Of a DNA stretch of 64,000 nt, positions 18,606 to 28,000 are shown one piece after another; position 1 is the stretch's first letter, and every line of letters begins with the position of its first letter. The stretch lies in the NCBI GenBank assembly GCA_947502885.1, contig CANNBP010000018.1:1-64000 (forward strand). Reading direction: 5' to 3'. The position numbers and the translations under genes were made by a program. The DNA is from an uncultured Aquimarina sp. (GTDB taxonomy: Bacteria > Bacteroidota > Bacteroidia > Flavobacteriales > Flavobacteriaceae). The notes beneath the pieces were generated by a model. The model searched no databases. It saw only the letters and a program-made list of their open reading frames with translations, and was not told the DNA's origin.

Positions 18606-19337
18606 TTATAGGAGATTGAGTCGTTTCATTAATTCAGGGCGATTAGAACGACTTACTGGTATTACATCTTTTTCGATAAGAACACTATTATCTTCAATAT
18701 CTATAATCTTTTTAAAATTGATAACATAAGAGCGATGAACTTTTAAGAAAAGATCATTGGGGAGTTTTTCTTCGATCTTTTTTAAAGTAGAATGCACCGT
18801 GTAATTTTGTTTGTCTGTTTTAATCAAAATATAATCACCTTTGGCTTCGATGACCGAAATAGTTGGAATATCAATTTTAATTAATCTACGATCAATGTTA
18901 ATGTATAGATCATTTTCTTCTGAAGAGTTTTCACTTGGTATTGTATCATCTGTAGATTTTGTACTTGAAGAAACAGAAGGTGCAGAAGGAGCAGTTTCAG
19001 CTTTTTGAATTGCTTTTAGAAAACGCGGTAAAGTTATAGGTTTAACAAGGTAATCTACGATACAATCGTACTCAAAAGCCTCTAATGCAAAGTTCTTGTC
19101 AGAAGTGGTAAGAATAATTTTTGGAGGATTTTTTAAGGTTTGAATAAAATCAAATCCAGTAAAATCTGGCATATGGATATCCAAAAAAATAAGGTCTACT
19201 TCTTCTTTGTTTAAGAATTTTATTGCCTGAATTGCATTTGGAAAATCCTGAGCAACCTCTAATTCTTCTACCTGTGAGCAAAGATGTTGTATGATTGCTC
19301 TAGCCGTTTCTTCATCATCTATGATAATGCAATTCAT
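18606..19337 (-). CDS. LytTR-family response regulator, output of the H-NOX phosphorelay
   Basis: A 243-residue protein. The N-terminal receiver domain (1-115) has the acidic pair IIIDDEE, phospho-acceptor Asp53 in LIFLDIHMP, Thr in IILTTSDK and Lys in YLVKPI. A Ser/Thr-rich linker (about 118-140) leads to a LytTR DNA-binding domain (about 142-243) with ISVIEAKGDYILIKT and FLKVHRSYVINFKKI. LytTR proteins bind two direct repeats spaced 21 bp centre to centre, and such repeats occur upstream of this operon and of the adjacent LruC gene. It starts 12 bp after the Hpt stop and is the last gene of the operon. It is the probable transcriptional output controlling adhesin/polysaccharide genes. Confidence 0.93.
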   Translation of the reverse strand: MNCIIIDDEETARAIIQHLCSQVEELEVAQDFPNAIQAIKFLNKEEVDLIFLDIHMPDFTGFDFIQTLKNPPKIILTTSDKNFALEAFEYDCIVDYLVKPITLPRFLKAIQKAETAPSAPSVSSSTKSTDDTIPSENSSEENDLYINIDRRLIKIDIPTISVIEAKGDYILIKTDKQNYTVHSTLKKIEEKLPNDLFLKVHRSYVINFKKIIDIEDNSVLIEKDVIPVSRSNRPELMKRLNLL

Positions 19338-19349
19338 TCATCTGGTTTT

Positions 19350-19670
19350 TTAAATGGTTTTAAGAAAATATTCAATGGAATCTAAAATTACTATAAATTT
19401 TGGATATAACGAGGGATTATTCCCTTTAAGTTCTTCTTCAAAATCTGTGGCAGTCTTATATCCGGTTTCCAGACCAAACATTCCTATTTTGTGTTTTAGT
19501 TTATGAACATTCTCTGCGGTTTTAGCAAATACCTTATTGTTATAGTTGTTTAAAAACTCTTTTTTTTCTTCAAAAAATTCTCGCTTTGCAATGCCCAAAA
19601 TTTTTTGTTCAAAGGAAGAGGATCCATCGGCTAATTGTTTGATATAATTTAGATTGGGGGTTTCTGTCAT
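19350..19670 (-). CDS. Small Hpt (histidine phosphotransfer) protein
   Basis: A 106-residue protein starting at MTETPNLNYI; this ATG, two bases after the histidine-kinase stop, is chosen over a longer frame that would overlap the kinase gene. It is mostly alpha-helical by composition and carries NVHKLKHKIGMFGLE, where His56 fits the phospho-acceptor of the Hpt consensus (HxLKG...LG). Such proteins shuttle phosphate between receiver domains. The operon has two receivers (the CheY-like protein and the LytTR protein) and a kinase without its own receiver, so an Hpt makes sense as a bridge. The Gly after the Lys of the consensus is His60 here, a small deviation. Confidence 0.8.
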   Translation of the reverse strand: MTETPNLNYIKQLADGSSSFEQKILGIAKREFFEEKKEFLNNYNNKVFAKTAENVHKLKHKIGMFGLETGYKTATDFEEELKGNNPSLYPKFIVILDSIEYFLKTI

Positions 19671-19672
19671 GG

Positions 19673-21268
19673 TTATTGTTTTTTTAGAGTGAAATAAAAT
19701 GTAGTACCTATATTTTCTTGAGATTCTACCCATATATTACCATCATACAGATCTATAATTTTTTTTACAATTGATAATCCTATACCTGTAGACTCTATTG
19801 TGCTATCTAATGTCTGGAAAATCTGAAAGATCTTATTGTGATATTTTTTTGGTATTCCGGGGCCATTATCCTGAATTGAAAATGACCAAAAATTACCATC
19901 TTCTTTACAGGAAATGTTTACTTCTCCATTTTTTTTATTATTGTATTTGACGGCGTTACCAATTAGATTTTGAAACAATTGTTGTAATCTAAATCTATCG
20001 CCTTTGATCTTGGGTAACTTAGAGGTTATAGTTACTTTAATATGGTCTGGGATATGAATAACATCAATAATATCGCTAACAACTTCTTGAAGCTTTATAT
20101 TATGTTTTGATTCCTCAGATTGACCTATACTAGAATACTTAAGAATACCATCGATTAAATGATCCATTTTATCCACTTTGTTAAGCAGCATATTAAGCGA
20201 ATCATTAGCTCCGCTATCAAGTACATCTGCATAATCTTCTTTTAACCATGTGATTAGTGCGTTCATACTGCGTAAAGGGGACTTTAAATCATGAGAGACT
20301 ATATGAGCATAATCATTAAGTTCTTTATTACTTTTTTCTAAATCTTTTACAAGGGCTTCTCTTTGTTTTTCGAATTTTAATTGTTCAGTGATATCTTCAA
20401 TTAAGGCAACTTGGTATTTAACACCACCATCGACGTTTCTTACCGCAGCTACATTTGTTTTTGCCCAAAATTCACTGCCATTTTTCCTTACGTATCTTTT
20501 GTTTACAGAAAAATTATCAACTAATCCGTCGTTTAATTTTTCCATATGATTAGCAGATTCGGCATATTCTTCTTTAATAGAGATATCTTTGACTTCTAGT
20601 TGTAAAAGCTCTTCCTTATTGTACTCTAACAGGTTCTGAAAAGCTTTGTTTGTTTGTACAATTTTTCCAAATTGAGTCAAGGCTATTCCTAAAGATGAAT
20701 TTTCAACAATTACGGATAGTTGTGCCTTTTGTTCTTCAAAAATTTGTTGTTGTTTGAGTTGCTCTGTAATGTCTCTAACAATACCTTGAGCTCCGATCAT
20801 TTTTTCATTTTTATCTTTAATTATACTAGCATTTATATGCACTGTTCGCACCCCATTATGTTTGGTGTAAACTCTGGCTTTATAATCGGTAAACGAGCCA
20901 TTTGTAATCAGTTTTTGAAAAGAAGCCATCGCATATTGATAATCTTCTTTATAGATGAGTTTAACAACATTTAGTCGTTCTTCTACGATATCATATCCAA
21001 ATAATTTGATTGCCGCATGATTCATTTTCATAACATTACCAGAGATATCCATTAAGACATAAGCATCGACAAGGTTGTCAAAAACTCCTTGAAGTTCTGT
21101 CTTTTTTACATCAACCAAATCTTCTAGCTTTTCATTAGCAGCTTTCAATTCTTGAGTTAGTGAGTAGAGTTCTCTAGACTTTTCTTCAAGAATTTTTTCT
21201 GCTTGTTTTCTAGCGATTTTCTGTCTTTGTAGGGCTCTTTTTAATATTTCGATATCTTCATTACTCAT
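19673..21268 (-). CDS. Soluble PAS-PAS histidine kinase coupled to H-NOX
   Basis: A 531-residue kinase without membrane segments. An N-terminal coiled coil (about 8-60) precedes PAS 1 (62-170) and PAS 2 with PAC (about 183-297, ending VALIEDITEQLKFE), then HisKA with His326 in HIVSHDLKSPLRSM and an HATPase domain with NLIGNAVKYN, DNGPGIP and STGIGLSIVKKI. The start overlaps the H-NOX stop by 8 bp, so the two proteins are made together. Family knowledge: H-NOX proteins in many bacteria control an adjacent cytosolic kinase, NO binding inhibiting its autophosphorylation. The PAS domains could sense a second ligand. Phosphate likely passes to the receiver and Hpt proteins of the operon. Confidence 0.93.
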   Translation of the reverse strand: MSNEDIEILKRALQRQKIARKQAEKILEEKSRELYSLTQELKAANEKLEDLVDVKKTELQGVFDNLVDAYVLMDISGNVMKMNHAAIKLFGYDIVEERLNVVKLIYKEDYQYAMASFQKLITNGSFTDYKARVYTKHNGVRTVHINASIIKDKNEKMIGAQGIVRDITEQLKQQQIFEEQKAQLSVIVENSSLGIALTQFGKIVQTNKAFQNLLEYNKEELLQLEVKDISIKEEYAESANHMEKLNDGLVDNFSVNKRYVRKNGSEFWAKTNVAAVRNVDGGVKYQVALIEDITEQLKFEKQREALVKDLEKSNKELNDYAHIVSHDLKSPLRSMNALITWLKEDYADVLDSGANDSLNMLLNKVDKMDHLIDGILKYSSIGQSEESKHNIKLQEVVSDIIDVIHIPDHIKVTITSKLPKIKGDRFRLQQLFQNLIGNAVKYNNKKNGEVNISCKEDGNFWSFSIQDNGPGIPKKYHNKIFQIFQTLDSTIESTGIGLSIVKKIIDLYDGNIWVESQENIGTTFYFTLKKQ

Positions 21269-21806
21269 TCGTTTTTACAATACTAAATTTGACTTCGGTT
21301 CCGTCTTCTGTTAATTTTTCGTAAGAAATAGATGCCGTAGTATCAAAATGCTCAAACGTTTTACGCATTAATCCTAAGCCAAAACTGTACATAGCCCTAC
21401 TAGATTTATATATCATTACCAGTTTGTTGGCGGTTTTTTCTTGTATTTCAAAAGTAGGTAATTCGGCTTCAGGGTATATTTTTTGAACTTCGACATGAAT
21501 ATGATTCTCTATTGATGATAGCATTTCGATAGGATCTTTATATTTACTTAATAATTCGGGATAACTACTGGCTAAAACACTAAAAAAATGCTCGGCGTAT
21601 GTCAAAAGCAGATCATCTATACTTAGTCCACTATGCTCACTAAGGTGTTTGAGTAAACTTAACATTTCTGAAAATGCATACGTACCTATTGAGGTGTAGA
21701 TTCCTTGAGATGGTAAATTAGATTGTTCTATGATTTTATCAACAACTTCGAGTCCAAACTTATCTTCGACAAGTTCTAAGAATTCTGTAAATACAATTCC
21801 TTTCAT
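21261..21806 (-). CDS. H-NOX haem sensor protein (nitric oxide sensor)
   Basis: A 181-residue protein of the normal H-NOX length. His104 (in NHIHVEVQKIYPEAELP) aligns with the proximal haem ligand of soluble guanylate cyclase and Thermoanaerobacter H-NOX, Pro117 with the conserved haem-distorting proline, and Tyr133-Ser135-Arg137 (YKSSR) is the propionate-binding YxSxR motif. Five residues after that Arg, where oxygen-binding members have a distal Tyr, this protein has Phe142. Family knowledge says absence of that Tyr gives NO selectivity over oxygen. It overlaps the kinase gene by 8 bp. Expected role: cytoplasmic NO sensor that modulates the kinase. Alignments are by eye. Confidence 0.93.
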   Translation of the reverse strand: MKGIVFTEFLELVEDKFGLEVVDKIIEQSNLPSQGIYTSIGTYAFSEMLSLLKHLSEHSGLSIDDLLLTYAEHFFSVLASSYPELLSKYKDPIEMLSSIENHIHVEVQKIYPEAELPTFEIQEKTANKLVMIYKSSRAMYSFGLGLMRKTFEHFDTTASISYEKLTEDGTEVKFSIVKTNE

Positions 21807-21825
21807 ATGATGGATAGGTTTTAAG

Positions 21826-22233
21826 TTACTTATTTATAAGCTCGTTAACGGCCCAATAATCAATCAAACATTTGATTTTTTGGACGTAATCTTCATATTT
21901 TAGGGGTTTTACAATGTATCCGGCAATACCAATCTCATAACTTTCTTTAAGATCATTATGGTTGTTTGAGGTACTAAGTATAATAGAAGGAATATGTTTT
22001 AGTCTTGAATTGGATTTTAAATTTTTTAAAAACTCAATTCCATTCATCTTTGGCATATTCAAGTCTAAAAATACTAAATTTGGCAATTCTTCTGCATTTT
22101 CTAGATATTGTATTGCTTCTTCTCCATTTTTTGCCTCAATTAATTTATGAGAATAATTGTTTTTTTGAAGAACTCGTGCAAATTTTAGTCGCTCAATTTC
22201 ATCATCGTCTATTAATAAAAAGGTTAAAGCCAT
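21826..22233 (-). CDS. Single-domain response regulator (CheY-like) of the H-NOX operon
   Basis: A 135-residue receiver domain alone, with LLIDDDE, acceptor Asp57 in VFLDLNMP, IILSTS and YIVKPLKYEDY. There is no output domain. It is the first gene of the operon, 19 bp before the H-NOX gene. Such proteins act by protein contact or as an intermediate in a phosphorelay; the separate Hpt protein downstream supports the relay view (kinase to this receiver, to Hpt, to LytTR receiver). It could alternatively be a phosphate sink. It resembles the Rcp1-type receivers paired with PAS kinases. Confidence 0.92.
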   Translation of the reverse strand: MALTFLLIDDDEIERLKFARVLQKNNYSHKLIEAKNGEEAIQYLENAEELPNLVFLDLNMPKMNGIEFLKNLKSNSRLKHIPSIILSTSNNHNDLKESYEIGIAGYIVKPLKYEDYVQKIKCLIDYWAVNELINK

Positions 22234-22339
22234 GGCGTCATTTCTTGATTTAAGTTACAGATAATTTCTTGAATTTTGATAAAGATGATCTTTTTAGTAG
22301 AAGAAGTTCGAGATCATTCGCCAAAAAATACTTTTAGTA

Positions 22340-22371
22340 TAGATGAATGGTTGTTTTGTGTAGATGAATGG
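22340..22371. promoter_or_regulatory. Two identical 21-bp-spaced direct repeats upstream of the H-NOX operon
   Basis: TAGATGAATGG occurs identically at 22340-22350 and 22361-22371, a start-to-start distance of exactly 21 bp (two helical turns). They lie 107-138 bp upstream of the first operon gene. Read on the other strand, the core is CCATTCATC, close to the AlgR site CCGTTCGTC known for a LytTR protein. Probable autoregulatory site for the LytTR protein encoded at the end of this operon. Confidence 0.7.
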
Positions 22372-22500
22372 ATAAACAAAAATTCAGACTCTTTTGAGTT
22401 ATATAAAGACTCTAAATTTACCAGTGTTTGTAAAGGTTTAGTTTGAGTTGGTAGCATTTATAGAAAACAACTTGACTTGTGTTAACAAGTATCTTTTAGG

Positions 22501-23796
22501 TTAAAGTATTTCTATTTTACTATGTAGATTGGGGCCGAGTATAAATGTTTTGTTTTTTAATAATCGATCTATGATACGCTTATATTTATCATTTTGACCG
22601 TTAGCTTTATAAATTACAGCTTGACGTAATTCTGATTGTGGATCAAAAGTTTTACCCGTAACATATTGTTGAATAATTTTTAACGATTTAGATTTATCTC
22701 CATTCGCAAAATATGCCCAAGCTAATAATCCATAAGAATGGGGGGTAGGTTTGTTCTTTACTTCCTCCAATGCAATTTCAAGAGCCATCTTAACATGTTG
22801 AGGGTCTTCTGCATATATTGTAATATTATGTGTGTTGTACATTGATCCATAGGGATTTGTACTAATCATGTTTTTGTATTGTTCAATATTTTTTTTCCAA
22901 CATAAAGTTTCTTGGTTGAATTCTGCAAGTTCTGCTTTGAACAAGAAAAGATCTGGAGTTAGACGAGTTTTTGCAATAACATCTATAATCTTTGATGCTT
23001 CTTCTACATTTTTATCATTCGAAAAAACAATCCATGCAATTTTGCTTAAGGCATATACGTAGTTTGGATTAACATGAAGAGCTTTAAGGTATAACATATA
23101 GGCTTTGTCAATCCTTTGCGATTGACCATAGTAATCGGCAAGATTAGAGTAGGCTTGACATATTAATTGTTCATTTCCAGAGTTAAAAGCAAGATTTGTA
23201 GCTAGATTCATATAATAAATTGCAGAGTTTAAGTCTCCTTTATGATGCATCCATTTTGATTTTCGGATATAATAATCAAAATCAGGATTCTTTTTCATGG
23301 TGTTTAGAATGGTTTTTGCCTCTTTGTATTTACCTAACTCCATATATACATCAAACGTCATACTTTGCGTAGATCGCTGATTGGCTTTTATAGAATCTAA
23401 TTTTTGCAAAAGTTGCAAACACTCTTTAAATCGATGCTGAGACTTATATACTTCTGCCAAAGCTCTAATAAACCTTGAGTTTTTATAGTTCGTTTTCTTA
23501 TTGGCAGCGACATACAAATTTTCTGCTTTGATGAGGTTATTTATATCTCCATTAGCTTCATATAATTCGATGTAAGTGGCAGCCAAAGGTCCCAAATATA
23601 GTACCTGGTTAGGGTGTTGTTGTGTTTTTTTTTGCCAAAAATCAAGTGTTTTTTCGAGCGGAGTAAACTGTAAATTTTTGTAAGATTTAAGAAACTGAGC
23701 ATAATGTTTATTTTGGGTTATTGGCTTAGTCTCATAATTGCAAGATGTGTTCATTCCTATTACAATTAAGCACAAAAAAAAGAGCTTAGAGGCCAT
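22501..23796 (-). CDS. TPR-repeat lipoprotein
   Basis: A 431-residue protein with a lipoprotein signal (LFFLCLIVIGMNTSC, cysteine near residue 19) and many TPR-like helical pairs from about 60 to 400 (for example AYMLYLKALHVNPNYVYALSKIAW). It should sit in the periplasm, tethered to a membrane, as a scaffold. No catalytic motif is seen. It is a single-gene unit between the H-NOX operon and the second LytTR pair; a set of three 21-bp-phased repeats lies 157-206 bp upstream, so it may be a target of the neighbouring LytTR regulator. Exact function unknown. Confidence 0.8.
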   Translation of the reverse strand: MASKLFFLCLIVIGMNTSCNYETKPITQNKHYAQFLKSYKNLQFTPLEKTLDFWQKKTQQHPNQVLYLGPLAATYIELYEANGDINNLIKAENLYVAANKKTNYKNSRFIRALAEVYKSQHRFKECLQLLQKLDSIKANQRSTQSMTFDVYMELGKYKEAKTILNTMKKNPDFDYYIRKSKWMHHKGDLNSAIYYMNLATNLAFNSGNEQLICQAYSNLADYYGQSQRIDKAYMLYLKALHVNPNYVYALSKIAWIVFSNDKNVEEASKIIDVIAKTRLTPDLFLFKAELAEFNQETLCWKKNIEQYKNMISTNPYGSMYNTHNITIYAEDPQHVKMALEIALEEVKNKPTPHSYGLLAWAYFANGDKSKSLKIIQQYVTGKTFDPQSELRQAVIYKANGQNDKYKRIIDRLLKNKTFILGPNLHSKIEIL

Positions 23797-23952
23797 ACAA
23801 AATACAGTTTCGAGTTAGTTAATTCTTAATTTTTTGTCGAAAAGTAGAAGTTGTTATTACGCTACCTGTTGTTTTTTAAGGGATAATTAACAATTAGATT
23901 GATACGAATAGTATCCTATTTATGCATGATATTTTTTGTGTAAAAAAAGCAG

Positions 23953-24002
23953 TTTATACAGTGAAAATGACCTTTTATACAATTATATATACCACTTATA
24001 CA
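23953..24002. promoter_or_regulatory. Three direct repeats at exact 21-bp spacing
   Basis: TTTATACA (23953-23960), TTTATACA (23974-23981) and CTTATACA (23995-24002) start at intervals of exactly 21 bp. Extended, they read TTATACAGTG, TTATACAATT and TTATACATTG. Three helically phased copies suggest cooperative binding, as known for LytTR regulators. The nearest known target is the TPR lipoprotein gene. Confidence 0.6.
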
Positions 24003-24212
24003 TTGTAGGAAACTTAAAGAAAACTTTGACAGTATCTTTACACGGTAATTGGATAGAATATACTATTTGAGGTGTAGTTGTAATATTTTTATCGGGGCAT
24101 CAAGTGGTTTAGTTGTTAAAGATCAGAATTTCACTACATCTCTTTTTTTTTGAGATAATTTCCCCCAATAATTATTAACAAGAAATTTAGAAAGTTTGGT
24201 TAGTGATCCACT

Positions 24213-24248
24213 AAAAGAGGCTATTTTTAATGTATAAAAGCCTCTTTT
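24213..24248. terminator. Bidirectional terminator hairpin
   Basis: AAAAGAGGCT (24213-24222) pairs perfectly with AGCCTCTTTT (24239-24248), followed by further T on the plus strand. It lies 26 bp after the stop of the minus-strand LytTR gene and probably ends that operon. Confidence 0.7.
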
Positions 24249-24273
24249 TTATTTATACAAGAAAAGAACAGAC

Positions 24274-25023
24274 TTATCGATGTAGTCTATCCAAAATCTC
24301 CATTACTTCGTTTTTCTTTCTAACCGATACAGGTATGTTTTCTCCATTTTTAAGCATTAAATAACCTCCATCAGTTTTTATGAAAGCACTAATGCATTGT
24401 AGGTTAACCAAATGGCTTTGATGAACTCTTAAGAATTGATAATTTTTAAGCATATCAGAAAAGTATTTTAATGTTTTAGTAACAAAAATCTTTTGCCCAT
24501 CCTTAAGGTGAAAAGCTGTATTATTATTGTCAGACTCACAACGAATAATATCATCAAGACTCACAATAATAATTTTATCGAGAGTATGTAATGATATTTT
24601 ATCGGGTTTTTGTTCTGGAGCCGATAAAGTTTCTTTTAGTATGGTAAGTCGTTCTTTATTAGGTTGAATTTGTTCTTTGGCTTTTGCTACTGCTTGAGCC
24701 AATTCATCGTTAGAGTATGGTTTTAGTACATAGTCTATTGCTGCAAATTTAAAAGCTCTGATCGCATATTCATCACTAGCAGTAACAAAGATTATTTTTG
24801 ATTTTAAGTCTGGAAATATTTCTAGAACATCAAATCCGGTACCATCACCAAGCATGATGTCTAAAAATAAAATATCGGGTTGTGTTGCCCTAAGGGCTTT
24901 GGCTGCTTCGACCACACTTTGTGCGGTATCGACCACATTTATTTCTGGATGATTAGCTGCTAGAGTACTTTTTAGAAGGTGTAGCGCATCAGGCATATCT
25001 TCTACAATGATTGCTGTTAACAT
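24274..25023 (-). CDS. LytTR-family response regulator paired with propeller kinase
   Basis: A 249-residue protein: receiver domain (1-120) with VEDMPD, acceptor Asp55 in LFLDIMLGD, VTASDE and YVLKPYSND, then a LytTR DNA-binding domain (about 145-245) with IIRCESDNNNTAFHL and FLRVHQSHLVNLQCI. It starts 7 bp after the kinase stop and is its cognate regulator. Likely targets are nearby direct-repeat sites such as 23953-24002; this is inferred from spacing only. Confidence 0.93.
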   Translation of the reverse strand: MLTAIIVEDMPDALHLLKSTLAANHPEINVVDTAQSVVEAAKALRATQPDILFLDIMLGDGTGFDVLEIFPDLKSKIIFVTASDEYAIRAFKFAAIDYVLKPYSNDELAQAVAKAKEQIQPNKERLTILKETLSAPEQKPDKISLHTLDKIIIVSLDDIIRCESDNNNTAFHLKDGQKIFVTKTLKYFSDMLKNYQFLRVHQSHLVNLQCISAFIKTDGGYLMLKNGENIPVSVRKKNEVMEILDRLHR

Positions 25024-25030
25024 AATAGTC

Positions 25031-28000
25031 TTAATAATCAGTTTCTAAAGGTATTTTAAATGCAATTTCGGTTCCTGCAATAGAGTTTCCATCGGTTACA
25101 ATTTCTTTTATTAGCAAAGAGTCTTTTCCTGAAATTGATTCTAGTCGCTCCCTGGTAACGGTTAGTGCCATGGATTGATGATCTGTTTTTGTTTTATTTT
25201 TTTGCGACTGAAAAATTCCAAGCCCATTGTCAATAATAGTGCAATGTAAGAATTCTTCGGTAGTATAAAATTGAATCTTTAACTCCCCATAACGACTACC
25301 TTTTAATATACCGTGTCTTACTGCATTTTCTACAAAAGGTTGAATGAGCATGGGAGGAATAAGAATTTCTTCTGGATCTAAGTCAGAGTCTATAGAAATG
25401 GCATAAGTAAACGATTTATTAGCCATTAATTGCTCTATTTCTATATAGTGTTTTAAGGTTTGCATCTCTTGATCTAGAGTTATGGTATCTTTTCTCGAAT
25501 TATACAATGTCTCTCGCAGTAGTGTTGCAAAAGTGTTTATTGTTGTATTCATACGATTTGGGTTATGAGTTCCCATTGCTTTTATACCATTAAGGACATT
25601 AAAAATAAAATGAGGATTCATTTGTAATCGCAATGCTTTTTGTTCTAAAGAAAGAAGGTGATTTTGCATTTGTAATCGTTCGCGTTCTTCTTTATTTTTT
25701 TGTTTTACTCGTCGAATATAAGATAAACCATAACCAGCTATAATTAATGCGGTCATTATTAATATAGCGAGTTGAAACCATGCTTTTTCATAGATAGGGC
25801 TATCGATAAAAAAATGAAAAGTAATAGGGTCACTTTCTTCCCATCTATAGTTTCTTGATTGTGCCGAAAAAGAATGTTTTCCATATGCCAACCCTGCTAG
25901 ATTTTGTTTATTGTCTGATGACCAAGGACTCCATTCAGAGTTGTTTAATTTCCAGCGATAGGCTACATCATTAGGATGATCAAGATCTACTGTTTTATAA
26001 CTAAATGATAGTTCTGTTTGATCTGGTTTAAGTTTTAAAATTTCATTGTCATCTATATGCAATCGAATAGAATCTAAGCTTTGGTAAGCAACTTCTACAT
26101 CTTCAAAGAAAAGACTTGGTTTGATTGTAGTTTTTGTAGTTTCTGTTGGTTCATATTTAGTGAGTCCGTATATAGCCCCAAACCAAAGGTTACCATCATA
26201 GTCTTTGGTAACAGCATTAAGGTAGGTTTCAATACCTAAAAAACCATCATTTCTTCCAAAATGAAAGACATCTACTATTTCATGCGATTGATTAAGTTCT
26301 ATGCGATCCACTCCTCGTTCACTTCCTATCCATAGGTTGTCTTTATCATCAAATATCATTTGGTAGATATTATCAGAGTACGGACGTTTTCTTCCTTTTA
26401 ATTTTTTAAAAGAAATATTATCATCGAAGGGTGACCACCATACGCCTCGACCGGCGGTTCCGATATAAATAACATCTTTATGAAATAGTAAGCTGCTAAT
26501 TGCAGTTTTTTGTTTTAAAACATTGCCTAAATGGGTTACTTTGTTTTTGAGGATATAACCCATATGACCATTTTGAGTAACATACCAGACACGTCCTCTG
26601 GTATCTTGCTTCATATCTTTTATTTGTAAATCGGTAAGTCCATTTTTTAAGGTAAACTTTTTTAAAGATCTGATACGCTTTTTTTCTGTGTCATATTTAA
26701 ATCTGCAAATACCTGTAGAGTATGATGCCGCCCAAATATTACCATCAATGACTTTTACTGTTCGTATCCAATCAGAAGGTAACCCTTTATCGTTATCTAT
26801 AATATGATCTTTGTAAATGGTCTTTATTATAGTGTCTATAGGTTCAAGTTTGATTTTGTTCTTTTTGTCATAGGTTGTATCCATCACGATACTGTCTACT
26901 TCTTTGATTTCTTTAAAAAGAATTCCTTTTCCATCTGTACCAGCCAAAATGTTTCCATAATCATCACTAGTGATAGTTTTGATTTTTACTTCTAATAAGC
27001 TTTGATCTTGTCGAATATGATGTACTCCTTCAGAATCAATATGAACAAGACCCACATCAGAATTAGATGCCCATATACCATTTATAGCAGTATGAACAGC
27101 ATAAACTCGATTATCTTTTAGGCCCGTATTTTGATCATAGTGTATAAAATTATTTTGAAAATATTTGTAAAACCCCCCACCAGATGTGGCTATCCAAATG
27201 TTTGATTGGCGGTCCAAAATACTTTTTCTTATATGAGATACTTTTAAGCCTGTTTTTCGATTAATTTTCTTTTTTTGATTTTCTTTTTGGGTATCAATAA
27301 TTGTAACACCATCGTTATCTGTAGAGACCCATAATTCGTTATCATTGTGAATAGACATATTCGTAGCTCTAATAGATTTTTGGATCCAATAATTGCCATA
27401 AGTTTTGGCTTTGGTTGTTAAAACCAATATACCTCTATTAAAAGCCGAAGCAAATACTTTGTTTTTATAAAAGATGGCTGCAGAATAGTTATATGGACTA
27501 TGCCTTGTGATAATTTTGGCATTACTTGTGATATTACTAAGTTTCCAAAGTCCTCTATTGGTGGCTACCCAATACAATCTACCATCAAAAACAATATCAT
27601 TAATTATACTCGTATTGATTTTTGTGTTAAGGTTGATTTTAACCAATCCTTTATTTTTACGATATTCATATATACCAATATTAGTAGCGAGGTATATCTT
27701 ATTAGAGATAGCACATATCTTATTAATACGTGGGCCTTCAAGGTTTGTGAAATTATTTTTCACTTTAATACTTAGACCACTTTTTGTTCCGATAAATAGG
27801 CTGTCGTTTACAAAAGCTAGTGAGTGTATATAATTGGATTGTAAACCGTCATTTTCATTCCATATTTTAAATGTATCCCCATTAAATCGACATAACCCTC
27901 CTCCTTGAGTACCTAGCCATAAGTAACCTATTTCATCCTGTATAATGTCATAAACCTGTGATTGTGGTAATCCATCTTCAAGAGTATATGCTCTTAGCTG

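Larger units (their letters stand above)
23797..24273. other. Intergenic region between TPR lipoprotein and second LytTR gene
   Basis: These 477 bases hold a triple 21-bp repeat (23953-24002) and a hairpin with T tract (24213-24250), both listed separately. No open frame of useful length is visible on either strand. A plus-strand transcript from just after the repeats to the hairpin would be about 200 bases, so a small RNA is possible, but I cannot identify a convincing promoter for it. Confidence 0.5.

Noticed and set aside
22285..22446. A 53-codon plus-strand frame across the H-NOX promoter in which the two repeats would encode IDEW and VDEW seven residues apart
   Set aside because: No family, no ribosome-binding context, and a related 21-bp-spaced pair occurs at 18440-18471 in non-coding DNA. 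A regulatory reading explains both; a chance frame of this length is not rare here.
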